From contig CALYBL010000015.1 of the NCBI GenBank assembly GCA_944412495.1, forward strand, positions 1-38,218: a stretch of DNA of 38,218 bases, read 5' to 3'. Both the position numbers and the translations under genes were made by a program. Source of the stretch: an uncultured Clostridia bacterium. GTDB lineage: Bacteria > Bacillota > Clostridia > Oscillospirales > Acutalibacteraceae. The number at the start of each line of letters is the position of its first letter. Position 1 is the stretch's first letter. This document shows positions 1 to 8,149 of the stretch, one piece after another. The notes beneath the pieces are model-generated. The model did not search any database. It was not told the origin of the DNA and worked only from the letters and a program-made list of their open reading frames with translations.

Positions 1-217
1 TTTTTGTATTAATATCTGCCCCTCACTTACGCTCAGAGCAGCTACCAATCTCCTTTACCCAAGCTTACGCTTGCGTCCTTTTCTTACTGTTTGTACTCTC
101 AAGTACTCTTTCCTCTTAATTAGTCCACCCTTCCAGGTGAACCAATCAGAATCTTAGGGTCCTTTCGTTGTTTAATTTTCAATGTGCTTCCCGCTCCCTC
201 ACTCGCTCCGAGAGAGC
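1..217 (-). other. 5' leader of an rRNA operon running off the left edge
   Basis: Read on the minus strand, this stretch follows a strong promoter (224-253) and carries at 170-187 the conserved element GCACATTGAAAATTAAAC. That element resembles the boxA-like antitermination/processing sequence found in Firmicute rRNA leaders and just before 23S genes. No open reading frame on the minus strand explains the region. The start of a mature 16S gene is not seen, so the rRNA itself would begin left of position 1. The alternative is a 16S-23S spacer, but a promoter lies immediately upstream and folK directly before that, so a leader fits better. In B. subtilis rRNA operons also lie downstream of the folate and lysS genes. 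Confidence 0.6.
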
Positions 218-223
218 CTTGTT

Positions 224-285
224 ATTATATCGCACTTGGGTCTATAAAGTCAAGTGTTTTTTTGTCTTTTTCCAAATATTTTTTC
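224..285 (-). promoter_or_regulatory. Strong sigma-A promoter with A-rich upstream element (rRNA type)
   Basis: On the minus strand the -35 is TTGACT (248-253) and the -10 is TATAAT (224-229), separated by 18 nt. Immediately upstream (254-285) are several A-tracts, as in UP elements of rRNA promoters. It starts right after the folK stop codon at 286-288, so the rRNA transcript is independent of the folate operon. No hairpin terminator is visible between folK and this promoter. Confidence 0.75.
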
Positions 286-759
286 TCAGCGACCTTTTAC
301 GACGATTTTCCACTCGGTCTTTATCACCTCTCCTCCCGCAGAAACAGTGGGTTTTTCTGCTCCGCCTATTTCCCAAAGGGGTATTAAAACAAACAGCCTG
401 TTGTTCATTTCCCTGTGCGGCAAGGTAAGCTCGGCGTCGTCAATTTTTTGATTATCATAAAGTATTAAATCTATATCTATTATTCTCGGGCCGTTTTTTA
501 CTCCCCTCTTCCTCCCCATCGCCGCCTCTATGCCGAGACATGCACCGAGCAGGCAGTGCGGTGTCCGCGACGTTTCAAGCTTTACTGCGATGTTGTAAAA
601 GCTGCGCTGCTCCTTGAGCCCGACCGGCTCCGTTTCATACACGGAAGAAACAGCCTTTACTTTTGTGCCCGGCAGCAGCGACAGCGCGTCTACAGCATCC
701 TGCAGATTTTTAAGCCGGTCGCCGATATTGGAGCCGAGTGATAAATATGCGACACTCAT
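286..759 (-). CDS. folK: 2-amino-4-hydroxy-6-hydroxymethyldihydropteridine pyrophosphokinase (HPPK)
   Basis: This enzyme transfers pyrophosphate from ATP to 6-hydroxymethyl-7,8-dihydropterin, the step just before dihydropteroate synthase in folate synthesis. The 157-residue protein has the N-terminal GSNIGDR signature (residues 9-15), the basic loop GRKRGVKNGPR (82-92) and the metal-binding pair D95 and D97 in IDIDLILYDN. The length is normal for a single-domain HPPK. It is the last gene of folP-folB-folK. Its ATG is one base from the folB stop codon and its ribosome binding site (GAGGAGA) lies in the end of folB, so the two are probably translationally coupled. The cytoplasmic role follows from the family. 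Confidence 0.95.
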   Translation of the reverse strand: MSVAYLSLGSNIGDRLKNLQDAVDALSLLPGTKVKAVSSVYETEPVGLKEQRSFYNIAVKLETSRTPHCLLGACLGIEAAMGRKRGVKNGPRIIDIDLILYDNQKIDDAELTLPHREMNNRLFVLIPLWEIGGAEKPTVSAGGEVIKTEWKIVVKGR

Positions 760-760
760 C

Positions 761-1120
761 TTATCTTCTCCTCGTCAGACTCACGGCGACATAATCAAAA
801 TCACCCGACATCGGCGCGCGCGGCTTTTTAAGCGTCACCTCAACCTCGCTTATGCCGGGAAACTCAGCCAAAAGCTCCTCACATATGCGTCCGGCAACCT
901 TTTCTATCAAGTCATACTTCGCCTCCTGCATAACTCCGCGCACGGCCTTTGACATTTTGGAATAGTTCACCGTGTCGTTTAAGTCGTCAGTCTGTGACGC
1001 TCTGCTTAAATCCGCATATGCAGTTATGTCCGCAATAAACGGCTGCCCCTTCTCCTTTTCCTCCGGATTCACACCGTGATATGCGTAAGCCTTAAGTCCC
1101 TTTATTATTATTTTATCCAT
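761..1120 (-). CDS. folB: Dihydroneopterin aldolase
   Basis: The product cleaves 7,8-dihydroneopterin to 6-hydroxymethyl-7,8-dihydropterin and glycolaldehyde, making the substrate of the neighbouring FolK. At 119 residues it has the usual size. Visible family residues are the loop HGVNPEEKEKGQPF with the conserved Glu near residue 21, Tyr53 in VNYSK, and the active-site Lys98/99 in VTLKKPRAP. Its ATG shares one base with the folP stop (TAATG), so the two are tightly coupled. GTP cyclohydrolase and the pab genes are not in this window, so only the middle of the folate pathway is encoded here. Confidence 0.95.
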   Translation of the reverse strand: MDKIIIKGLKAYAYHGVNPEEKEKGQPFIADITAYADLSRASQTDDLNDTVNYSKMSKAVRGVMQEAKYDLIEKVAGRICEELLAEFPGISEVEVTLKKPRAPMSGDFDYVAVSLTRRR

Positions 1121-1944
1121 TATGCTTTCTCCTTGCTGCGGTATAGCAGGTCCGCCATCCTCGCCGTCTGCACACCGTACTCCACATTATGCACGCGTAT
1201 TATGTCCGCGCCGCCCATTATCGCAGCGGCGTTTGCCACAGCCGTGCCGACGTCGCGCTGGTCGGCTATTATCACGCCCGTCGCTTCACCGACAAAACGC
1301 TTGCGGGAGAGCCCTACAAGATATGCATAATCTCTCACCCTTATCTCGTCCGTGCGGCGTACAAGCTCTATATTCTGCATAAAGTCGTCCTTGCAAAAGC
1401 CTATGCCCGGGTCAAGGCAGATGCTGCTTTTATCCACGCCCAGCGCCTCTGCCTCATGCGCCATGCGCACAAGCTCGCTGTGCACCGACCCGGCAATGTC
1501 CGGCGACGGTGTCCCGTTATGCATGAGTATCCAGCCGGCGCCGCTCTGCCTGACTATCTCCGCCATGCCGGGATTTACCCTCCCGGATACATCGTTTATG
1601 ACCGACACTCCAAGCTCAAGTGCCGCCGCGGCCGCCTGCGGGTAATACGTGTCTATGGACACGGGAATATTTATGCTGCCGCGTATCTCCTTTAAAAGAT
1701 TTTCAAAGCGGCGTATCTCCTCCTCGGGCGAGACGGGCGTATGTCCCGGCCGGGTTGACTGTGCGCCTATGTCGAGCATATCCGCGCCGGCGTCCTCAAT
1801 ATAATGCGCGTGCTTTACCGCGTCGTCAAGGTTATAATACCGCCCGCCGTCGGAAAAGGAGTCCGGGGTTATATTAAGTATTCCCATTACATATGTCCTT
1901 TTGCCAAGCTCGAGCGAAAAATCTCTCATTCTGAATTCCGGCAT
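1120..1944 (-). CDS. folP: Dihydropteroate synthase
   Basis: The enzyme condenses 6-hydroxymethyl-dihydropterin pyrophosphate with p-aminobenzoate to dihydropteroate and is the target of sulfonamides. Family motifs appear in order: GILNITPDSFSDGG, GAQSTRPG, SIDTY, INDVSG, DPGIGFCK, and the Lys-bearing SRKRF, ending with RVHNV. The reading frame is open further upstream, but the ATG at 1942-1944 (giving MPEFRMRDF) is preferred because GGGAGG sits 6-8 nt before it. This gives about 274 residues, normal for the family. It is the first gene of folP-folB-folK. A possible -10 (TATAAT, 1996-2001) lies upstream, with no good -35. Confidence 0.95.
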   Translation of the reverse strand: MPEFRMRDFSLELGKRTYVMGILNITPDSFSDGGRYYNLDDAVKHAHYIEDAGADMLDIGAQSTRPGHTPVSPEEEIRRFENLLKEIRGSINIPVSIDTYYPQAAAAALELGVSVINDVSGRVNPGMAEIVRQSGAGWILMHNGTPSPDIAGSVHSELVRMAHEAEALGVDKSSICLDPGIGFCKDDFMQNIELVRRTDEIRVRDYAYLVGLSRKRFVGEATGVIIADQRDVGTAVANAAAIMGGADIIRVHNVEYGVQTARMADLLYRSKEKA

Positions 1945-2674
1945 AGCAAAACCTCCCATCGTTATCCCGGCCGCCGGGCCGGACTGTAATAATTAATTAT
2001 ACACCATATTTCCAAAAATAAAAGGTGTGATACGCAGAGATTTTGCAGCGGCAGCAAACAGCCGCGATGTCTCCTGCCGGCCTGCGCCGCCGCGCCGCAG
2101 GACATATTGTAAAGGCTCTTGCGGCAAACGGCTCCTTATAAATATCTTAGCTTAGATGACTGAATACGTCTTCTGCCGAATTCTCCATGCTGTACAAACA
2201 GGCCTGCAAAATAACAGTCGGCGGCGCCTGATACTTTTTGCATTTGATATGTGCCCCCTCTGAAAGCTGACCATAAGCTTTTTCTATTTTCTTCATCAAG
2301 CCGCAGCATACTGTTTAATCAGGCAAATAAGCGCTTCTGTAAGAAAGCTGCATCGCTATAAGTCTCCCCCCCTCTGCCGCGCTGCGGCCGGGCACTTTGT
2401 CCAAACGAGTCAAGACCGCCACTGAAGCGGAGGCTTGATAGGTCATTATAGCAAAGGACGCCGGCGTAGCTCTCAAAAAGAAGTCTAACATACTCTTGCA
2501 TTACACACGCCGCTATCCGCAAACAGCTTAAATCCACATAGCTGCAGCATAAGCTTTAAATTGGCTTGCCGTTTTCCCATGCTTTCCCTTCACAAAAAAT
2601 ATTGTTTGAAAGCCTGTCAGCAAAGCTTTTTCATTTTTCCGGGCGAACGGTGCTTTGCTTAGCTCAAGCAGATA
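1945..2674. other. Gene-poor spacer upstream of folP
   Basis: About 730 bases with no supportable gene. The minus-strand open frames in it have no ribosome binding site and no recognisable composition or motif. Positions 1996-2001 hold a TATAAT -10 candidate for folP. Around 2070-2103 there is a GC-rich potential hairpin (CCTGCG/CGCAGG). A short stretch near 2262-2283 (GAAAGCTGACCATAAGC) resembles the end of the ~240-bp repeats at 20253 and 21001. I recognise no riboswitch, including the tetrahydrofolate type. Confidence 0.5.
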
Positions 2675-2712
2675 ACAAAAATGCAGGCAGAGCGTACACC
2701 CTGTCTGCATTT
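2675..2712 (-). terminator. Rho-independent terminator of the sulfhydrylase gene
   Basis: On the minus strand, 14 nt after the stop codon of the sulfhydrylase gene, an inverted repeat (AAATGCAG...CTGCATTT, arms with one internal mismatch) is followed by TTTTTGTT. It ends the transcript well before folP, so the folate genes need their own promoter. Confidence 0.7.
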
Positions 2713-2725
2713 GCTTTATTCTGTG

Positions 2726-3997
2726 TTAAATTTGCGCCAGCGCCTGCTCGAAATCAGCCTTTATATCCTCGATGTTTTCTATACCAACCGAAAGTCTTAT
2801 CATCTCAGGCTTTACTCCCGCTTCCTCAAGCTGTGCGTCTGTCAGCTGACGGTGCGTCGTAGAAGCCGGGTGCAATGCGCTTGTGCGGACATCGGCCACA
2901 TGTATGACGAGTGCCGTGAGCTTAAGAGCTTCCATAAGCTTTGCCGCCTCTGCCTTACCGCCCTTTACGCCGAACGACACAACACCGCTGCATTTGCCGC
3001 CGAGGTACCTGCGCGCCAGCTCATAATCCCTGCTGCTCTCAAGGCCAGGATAGTCCACCCACGCCACCTTTTCATGCTGAGAAAGGTATTTGGCCATGCT
3101 CAGCCCGTTTTGCGAATGACGCTCCATCCTGAGAGCGAGCGTCTCCAGCCCGAGATTGAGCAGGAATGCGTTCTGCGGGCTCTGCTGCATACCGCAGTCC
3201 CTCATGATATGGCAGCGCGCCTTGGCGATAAAGGCGGCATTGCCGAACTGCTCGGTAAACACCGTGCCGTGATATGATTCGTCCGGCTCGCTCAGCATCG
3301 GGAATTTGCCGGACGCCTTCCAGTCGAATCTGCCGGAATCGACGACAGCGCCGCCGAGCGCCACCGCATGCCCGTCCATGTATTTACTGGTGGAGTGTAT
3401 GACTATGTCTGCGCCAAACTCAATCGGACGGCAGTTTATCGGCGTTGGGAAGGTGTTGTCTATTATAAGTGGAATATTATTCTCATGCGCTACTGCGGCG
3501 AGCTTTTCAAGGTCCGCCACCCTCAGCGACGGGTTGCTCAGCGTCTCGCCGAATATCGCTTTGGTGTTGGGCTTTACAAGCGTCCTTATCTCATCCGCCG
3601 GCGTGTCGTTGCTTATAAATGTGACGTCTATGCCAAGCTGGCGCAGCGTGATATTGAAAAGGTTGTATGTACCGCCGTATATCTCGCTGGTGGAAATGAC
3701 ATTGTCGCCGGCGCGGCATATGGTCAATATGGCCGACATCGTCGCCGCCTGCCCGGAGGACGTAAGCATCGCGCCAACGCCGCTCTCAAGCGCGGCTATC
3801 TTGTTCTCCACCGCCTCGAGTGTGGGATTGGAAAGGCGGGTATAAAAATGCCCGCTCGCGTTCAGGTCAAACAGGTCGCCGAGCATTTTGGCGCTGTCAT
3901 ACTTAAAGGTTGTGCTCTGGTAAATAGGCAGAACGCGCGGCTCGCCGTTTTTCGGCGTCCAGCCCGCCTGCACGCATTTTGTGTCTATATGGCTCAT
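2726..3997 (-). CDS. metY: O-acetylhomoserine sulfhydrylase-like PLP enzyme (Cys/Met metabolism family)
   Basis: The 423-residue protein belongs to the gamma-family of PLP-dependent Cys/Met metabolism enzymes. Length and the extended central part favour O-acetylhomoserine sulfhydrylase, which makes homocysteine from O-acetylhomoserine and sulfide; a methionine gamma-lyase or O-phosphohomoserine activity cannot be excluded. The PLP lysine is K205 in HSTSKYMDGH, D180 in LIIDNTF contacts the pyridine nitrogen, and YTRLSNPT and SSGQAA are the phosphate and dimer loops. A clear AGGAGG precedes the ATG. It lies 77 bases after the CofE-like gene with no terminator between, so the two may be co-transcribed. 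In B. subtilis the equivalent place between ftsH and the folate genes holds cysK, another PLP sulfhydrylase. Confidence 0.88.
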   Translation of the reverse strand: MSHIDTKCVQAGWTPKNGEPRVLPIYQSTTFKYDSAKMLGDLFDLNASGHFYTRLSNPTLEAVENKIAALESGVGAMLTSSGQAATMSAILTICRAGDNVISTSEIYGGTYNLFNITLRQLGIDVTFISNDTPADEIRTLVKPNTKAIFGETLSNPSLRVADLEKLAAVAHENNIPLIIDNTFPTPINCRPIEFGADIVIHSTSKYMDGHAVALGGAVVDSGRFDWKASGKFPMLSEPDESYHGTVFTEQFGNAAFIAKARCHIMRDCGMQQSPQNAFLLNLGLETLALRMERHSQNGLSMAKYLSQHEKVAWVDYPGLESSRDYELARRYLGGKCSGVVSFGVKGGKAEAAKLMEALKLTALVIHVADVRTSALHPASTTHRQLTDAQLEEAGVKPEMIRLSVGIENIEDIKADFEQALAQI

Positions 3998-4074
3998 GTG
4001 TATTCCTCCTGATATATTGTCTTATAAAATCCTGTGTTTAAATCATTTCCATCCGCTTATCGCTTTCCTGATGC

Positions 4075-5166
4075 TTATTCGGATTTTTCATCCGATTCCC
4101 CGGTTTCTTCCTCTTCGGTCTCATGTGCGTCATCATCCGTATTCACGTCCTCATCCTGATTTGACCGTGAATCCGCGCCAGAAATGCAGGTGCCCTTTTC
4201 TATCGGCTCGCCGTCTCCCTCGCCGGCCGGAGAAGCATCCTCACCATCGCAGGGTAAAGCTTCTTCTGCTTTTGCCTCAGCCTCTTTAGGGCATTCCGGC
4301 CGAGAAGCCTCTCCGTCCTGCTGCTCAGACTCCTCTGCCTTTTGTGCAGACTCAGCTTTCCTTATCCTTTCCGCCTCCTCAGCGGTGAGCTTTCTGACTA
4401 TCGCAAGCGGCGTCTGCTGGTCGCCCTGATCAAGAGGATTATCCTTAAACACCTGCTTGCAGAAGGCTATGTCTATCGCGTCCGACGAGCGGCCGAGCAC
4501 CTCAACTCCTAAGTCGTTGGCGTCTATTACCACTATGCCGTTGCCCGTCACCTCAGAAAGATGCGCCGCGACCTTGTCAGGCTTGTCCGGCGCAAGCTTT
4601 GCATAATGATTATACGGCGGTATCGTGCAGTCGCAGGGGCCGTCTATCGCTCTGGCCTTTTCGCCGCAGATGCGGTAGAACACGCCGCGTATGCCAAACG
4701 GCTTCGTAACCGCAGAGCAAAAGGCGGCGAAAAGTATACGTACTATGCCAAGCTCCCTTATCGCGAGCTCCATGGTTTCCGGTATGCCAAGACCTATTCC
4801 GTACGGTGATTTATATACAAATTTTGACAGTATCCTCGCCATTCGGCGCGGCTTTATGGTGTCTATCGGAAAAGCGCGGCCTTGGCTTATGGCCACTATC
4901 TTTTCGCTCATGAAGATTATATCGCCCTCGCGCCGGTTGTCACCGACATAGGTGAGCAGGATATCGTCCAGCGAGTCGCCGGATTTTACCACATGCGTTT
5001 TTACGGGATACCTCGCAAAGCTCCCGAAGTCCGTATCGATAACAAGGCTTTTGCCCTTATTAGGCTTTAAATCCTGCACTATCTCTTCCATTGCTTTACC
5101 CCCAGCATTGCTGATTATTATTTCAAAAGCCCGGCCGTCTGAAACCGGGCTTTCCGCTTTAAGCAC
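4075..5166 (-). CDS. CofE-like (F420-0:glutamate ligase family) protein with acidic C-terminal tail
   Basis: Residues about 40-250 match the coenzyme F420-0:gamma-glutamyl ligase fold: YPVKTHVV, GDIIFMSEKIVAISQGR and the late VIDANDLGVEVLG. CofE adds glutamate to F420-0, but many Firmicutes without F420 carry this family with unknown function, and no F420 gene is seen here. From about residue 262 to 363 there is a low-complexity tail very rich in Glu, Asp, Ala and Ser, probably disordered. Two starts are possible: GTG at 5166 or ATG at 5091 (338 residues, MEEIVQDL), the latter preceded by GGGGGT; the family usually starts near the later one. It lies between ftsH and the sulfhydrylase. Family is fairly certain, reaction is not. 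Confidence 0.75.
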   Translation of the reverse strand: MLKAESPVSDGRAFEIIISNAGGKAMEEIVQDLKPNKGKSLVIDTDFGSFARYPVKTHVVKSGDSLDDILLTYVGDNRREGDIIFMSEKIVAISQGRAFPIDTIKPRRMARILSKFVYKSPYGIGLGIPETMELAIRELGIVRILFAAFCSAVTKPFGIRGVFYRICGEKARAIDGPCDCTIPPYNHYAKLAPDKPDKVAAHLSEVTGNGIVVIDANDLGVEVLGRSSDAIDIAFCKQVFKDNPLDQGDQQTPLAIVRKLTAEEAERIRKAESAQKAEESEQQDGEASRPECPKEAEAKAEEALPCDGEDASPAGEGDGEPIEKGTCISGADSRSNQDEDVNTDDDAHETEEEETGESDEKSE

Positions 5167-5456
5167 AGCTGCGCTCTTTTTGATAAGCTCGCCGCTTTTT
5201 TACCCTGCCGCCGGGCACGGTTAGTTCTCTCCGTTCCCTCGCACCATATATGCCGCGGTCAAGCCCCGGCTATGCCTGCTACAGGCTACAGCAGCATAAG
5301 CTGCATAAAGCTGACAGCCCCGCAGGACACGGCTTACGTTATCCCCGCAATTATATGCAGCCGTCAGGCTCCATCTGCAAAATGCAAACGGCTTAAGCCA
5401 GAGCAGACCTGCACCGATGCAGCAGCATGCACCGTCAAAGCCGCTACCGCTCAAGC
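5167..5456. other. Spacer between ftsH and the CofE-like gene
   Basis: About 290 bases without a gene. The motif GCAGCATAAGCTGCATAAAG (5299-5318) and several GCATGC/GCTGCA repeats occur near 5300-5430, but no hairpin with a U-tract and no promoter stands out, although a promoter for the CofE-like gene is expected here. Confidence 0.35.
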
Positions 5457-7325
5457 TCAGACGTTGCCCTCCGGAAATGCCTCGGTGTTCATCGTTTCAC
5501 GGAAGCGGTCGCCGTCTATCTTCTCCTCATTGAAGAGGATGCCGGCTATCTTGTGCAGCTTATCCATGTGCGTCCTGAGTATTTCAAGCGCGCGGTTGTA
5601 GCAGTTCTTGATTATGCTCTCGACCTCTTCGTCGATAATGGCCGCCGTCTTCTCGGAATAATTCGGCTCTGCGGAGAAGTCCCTGCCGAGGAAGACCTCC
5701 TCCTGCTCCCCGCCGAGCATTATAGGACCGAGCTTTTCGCTCATGCCGTATTTCGTCACCATCTTGCGCGCAATGTCAGTTGCGCGCTGTATGTCGTTCG
5801 ACGCGCCGGTGCATATATCCTTCTGCGTAAGCTGCTCCGCCGCGCGGCCACCAAGCAGACCGCATATATCCTCAATAAGCTTCGTCTTTGATATGTGGCC
5901 CTTGTCATGCTCAGGCAGATACATCGTATAGCCCGCCGCCATACCGCGCGGGATGATGGATATCTGGTGCACAGGGTCCTGCGTGGGCAAAAAGTACGAC
6001 ACTATTGCATGCCCCGCCTCGTGATACGAGGTTATCATCTTGTCCTTGTCGTTTATTACAAGCGAGCGCTTCTCTGCGCCCATGACAACCTTTATGGTGG
6101 CCTCCTCAACAAGCTCATTGGTTATCGCCTTGAGCTTTTTTCGCGCCGCGAGCAGTGCGGCCTCGTTAAGCAGGTTTTCCAAATCGGCGCCGGTAAAGCC
6201 CGCCGTCGACTGTGCTATAGTCTTAAGGCTGACATCAGGAGCAAGCGGCTTGCCGCGGGCGTGCACCTTGAGGATTTCCTCCCTGCCCTTGACATCCGGG
6301 TAGTTCACCGTTATCTGCCTGTCAAATCTTCCGGGGCGCAGCAGCGCTTTGTCAAGCACGTCGGGGCGGTTGGTCGCCGCCATGACTATTACGCCCTCGT
6401 TTGCGCCGAAGCCGTCCATCTCGACCAGCAGCTGATTGAGCGTCTGCTCGCGCTCGTCGTGCCCGCCGCCGAGTCCGGCGCCGCGCTGACGGCCCACCGC
6501 GTCTATCTCATCTATAAATATTATAGACGGGGAATTTTTCTTCGCCTCGTTGAACAAATCCCTTACCCTCGAAGCGCCGACGCCGACAAACATCTCAACA
6601 AAATCGGAGCCGGATATCGAGAAGAACGGCACGTTGGCCTCGCCGGCCACCGCGCGTGACAGCAGCGTCTTACCAGTGCCCGGAGGGCCGACCATCAGCA
6701 CGCCCTTCGGTATCCTCGCGCCAAGCTCATTATACTTCTGCGGGTTCTTTAAAAAGTCTACTATCTCCTGGAGCTCTTCCTTTTCCTCGTCCGCACCGGC
6801 AACATCGGCAAACGTTGTTTTTCTCTTATCGTCTGCCGCCTGCTTGTATTTCGCCTTGCCGAAGCTGAGCGTCTTGTCTCCGCCCATGCTCTGGCTCATG
6901 CGCTTCATCATAAAGTACCAGAAGGCCACCAGCAGCACTAAAATTATAATCATCGGTATCATGCTGGTCAGCCATGATAAATTATTGCCGGCAACATAGT
7001 TGTAGGCTATTTGCTGATTCGGGTCTCCGGAATGCTGCTCCATATTTTCCGTCAAAAGAGTGCCGACATCATTATAGAAAATAGATACGTCCGGCACAGT
7101 GTAGCTGTAGATTCTGTCCGGCTCGCTGCGCAGCGTATATCTCAGCTCGCGGCTCGACAAATTGAGCTCGCATGCGGCTATCTCGTTATTGTAAAATTTC
7201 TCTACAATCTCATAATACTGCGGGCTGGCAGTACGGGTCATGTTAAGAGAAACGAATATTATGCTCAGCAGGATTACCAGCGGCAGGCCCACATACAGCA
7301 GAACATTCCTGACATTTTTGTTCAA
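5457..7325 (-). CDS. ftsH: ATP-dependent zinc metalloprotease FtsH
   Basis: This membrane-anchored AAA+ protease removes misassembled membrane proteins and short-lived regulators. The 622-residue chain has transmembrane segments at about 8-28 and 117-139 flanking a ~85-residue extracytoplasmic domain, Walker A GPPGTGKT (213-220), Walker B IIFIDEID (268-275), the arginine-finger region RPGRFDRQ, and the zinc site HEAGH (435-439). The start is TTG (7323-7325), chosen because AGGAGT lies 8-9 nt upstream and the protein then begins just before the first transmembrane helix. It is downstream of hpt (34-base gap or less), as in other Firmicutes. The C-terminus is complete. Confidence 0.97.
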   Translation of the reverse strand: MNKNVRNVLLYVGLPLVILLSIIFVSLNMTRTASPQYYEIVEKFYNNEIAACELNLSSRELRYTLRSEPDRIYSYTVPDVSIFYNDVGTLLTENMEQHSGDPNQQIAYNYVAGNNLSWLTSMIPMIIILVLLVAFWYFMMKRMSQSMGGDKTLSFGKAKYKQAADDKRKTTFADVAGADEEKEELQEIVDFLKNPQKYNELGARIPKGVLMVGPPGTGKTLLSRAVAGEANVPFFSISGSDFVEMFVGVGASRVRDLFNEAKKNSPSIIFIDEIDAVGRQRGAGLGGGHDEREQTLNQLLVEMDGFGANEGVIVMAATNRPDVLDKALLRPGRFDRQITVNYPDVKGREEILKVHARGKPLAPDVSLKTIAQSTAGFTGADLENLLNEAALLAARKKLKAITNELVEEATIKVVMGAEKRSLVINDKDKMITSYHEAGHAIVSYFLPTQDPVHQISIIPRGMAAGYTMYLPEHDKGHISKTKLIEDICGLLGGRAAEQLTQKDICTGASNDIQRATDIARKMVTKYGMSEKLGPIMLGGEQEEVFLGRDFSAEPNYSEKTAAIIDEEVESIIKNCYNRALEILRTHMDKLHKIAGILFNEEKIDGDRFRETMNTEAFPEGNV

Positions 7326-7359
7326 AGATTACCACTCCTTATATCCCAGGCAACGGGGT

Positions 7360-7902
7360 TCATATATATTTCTCGTCAATCTCCGCCACAAAGGGCAGAT
7401 TGCGGTATTTTTCTGCATAATCAAGGCCGTAGCCTATCAAAAACACGTCCGGCACCACAGCGCCTGCGTAGTCGGGCGTTATGTCGGCGACCCTGCGCGA
7501 CGGCTTGTCGAGCAGCGTGCATATCCTTATGCTTGCCGGGTTCCGCGCCGACAGTATCTCCTTTAAATAGGAAAGCGTCAAGCCGGAGTCCAGTATGTCC
7601 TCAACTATAAGCAAATCATAGCCCTTAAGGTCTATGTCGATATCCTTTACTATTTTAACCACGCCGGAGGTTTTAACCCCGCTGCCGTACGATGAAACGT
7701 ACATAAAATCAATGCTGCACGGTATCTTCACCGCACGCATAAGGTCGGCCATGAAGACCACGGAGCCCTTAAGCACGCTTACCAGCAGAAGGTTCTTGTC
7801 CTTGTAGTCTTCACTTATTTTGCGCCCAAGCTCCGAAATTATAAGCTTTAACCTGTTTTCATCGATAATTACATTTTTGACAGCCTGTTCAAGCGTATTC
7901 AT
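7360..7902 (-). CDS. hpt: Hypoxanthine phosphoribosyltransferase
   Basis: The enzyme salvages hypoxanthine (and usually guanine) with PRPP to make IMP or GMP. The PRPP-binding motif is LLIVEDILDSGLTL, and the short N-terminal LVSVLKGSVVFMADL carries the pyrophosphate loop; the end VPDVFLIGYGLDYAEKYRNLPF matches the family hood region. The frame opens six bases earlier at a TTG, but the ATG at 7900-7902 has GGGGTAG at the right distance and is preferred, giving 180 residues. It sits between tilS and ftsH, a conserved Firmicute trio; in B. subtilis and relatives the products of tilS and hprT are also functionally linked. A terminator-like hairpin (7932-7961) separates it from tilS. Confidence 0.95.
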   Translation of the reverse strand: MNTLEQAVKNVIIDENRLKLIISELGRKISEDYKDKNLLLVSVLKGSVVFMADLMRAVKIPCSIDFMYVSSYGSGVKTSGVVKIVKDIDIDLKGYDLLIVEDILDSGLTLSYLKEILSARNPASIRICTLLDKPSRRVADITPDYAGAVVPDVFLIGYGLDYAEKYRNLPFVAEIDEKYI

Positions 7903-7924
7903 CCGCAACTACCCCCGCAAATTT

Positions 7925-7965
7925 ATTTTGACCGGGCAGTGTCCGCATGATGTCTGCCCGGACAA
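7925..7965 (-). terminator. Terminator-like hairpin between tilS and hpt
   Basis: The arms CCGGGCAG (7932-7939) and CTGCCCGG (7954-7961) are perfect complements around a 14-nt loop. On the minus strand the hairpin is followed by TCAAAATAAATTT, a weak U-rich tail. It lies downstream of tilS and 30 bases before hpt, so it may end or attenuate the dnaB-tilS transcript. A second pairing, TTGTCCG with CGGACA, overlaps it. Confidence 0.5.
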
Positions 7966-8149
7966 TTTTACACCGCATTTATCATTAACAAAAAGCCGTT
8001 TAAAGCGACGCTCCCGCTTTATTCCGATGCATCTCACAAGACTTATGCCAAAGACGACTTGTTTTCGCTGACGCACAAAGCGCTCGTCTCGCCGCGGCCG
8101 GTGTATGCAGACTTCACAGCCTGCCGCTTCCCCGTGCTGAAGTGCCGCT

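Noticed and set aside
168-451. Plus-strand frames at the left edge
   Set aside because: They lie opposite the rRNA promoter and leader and the end of folK, and have no ribosome binding site.
1945-2674. Tetrahydrofolate riboswitch upstream of folP
   Set aside because: I could not find the conserved core or the expected pairing; only GC-rich general hairpins are visible.
2319-2710. Two overlapping minus-strand frames upstream of the sulfhydrylase terminator
   Set aside because: No ribosome binding sites, odd composition and no recognisable motif; the second overlaps the terminator at 2675-2712.
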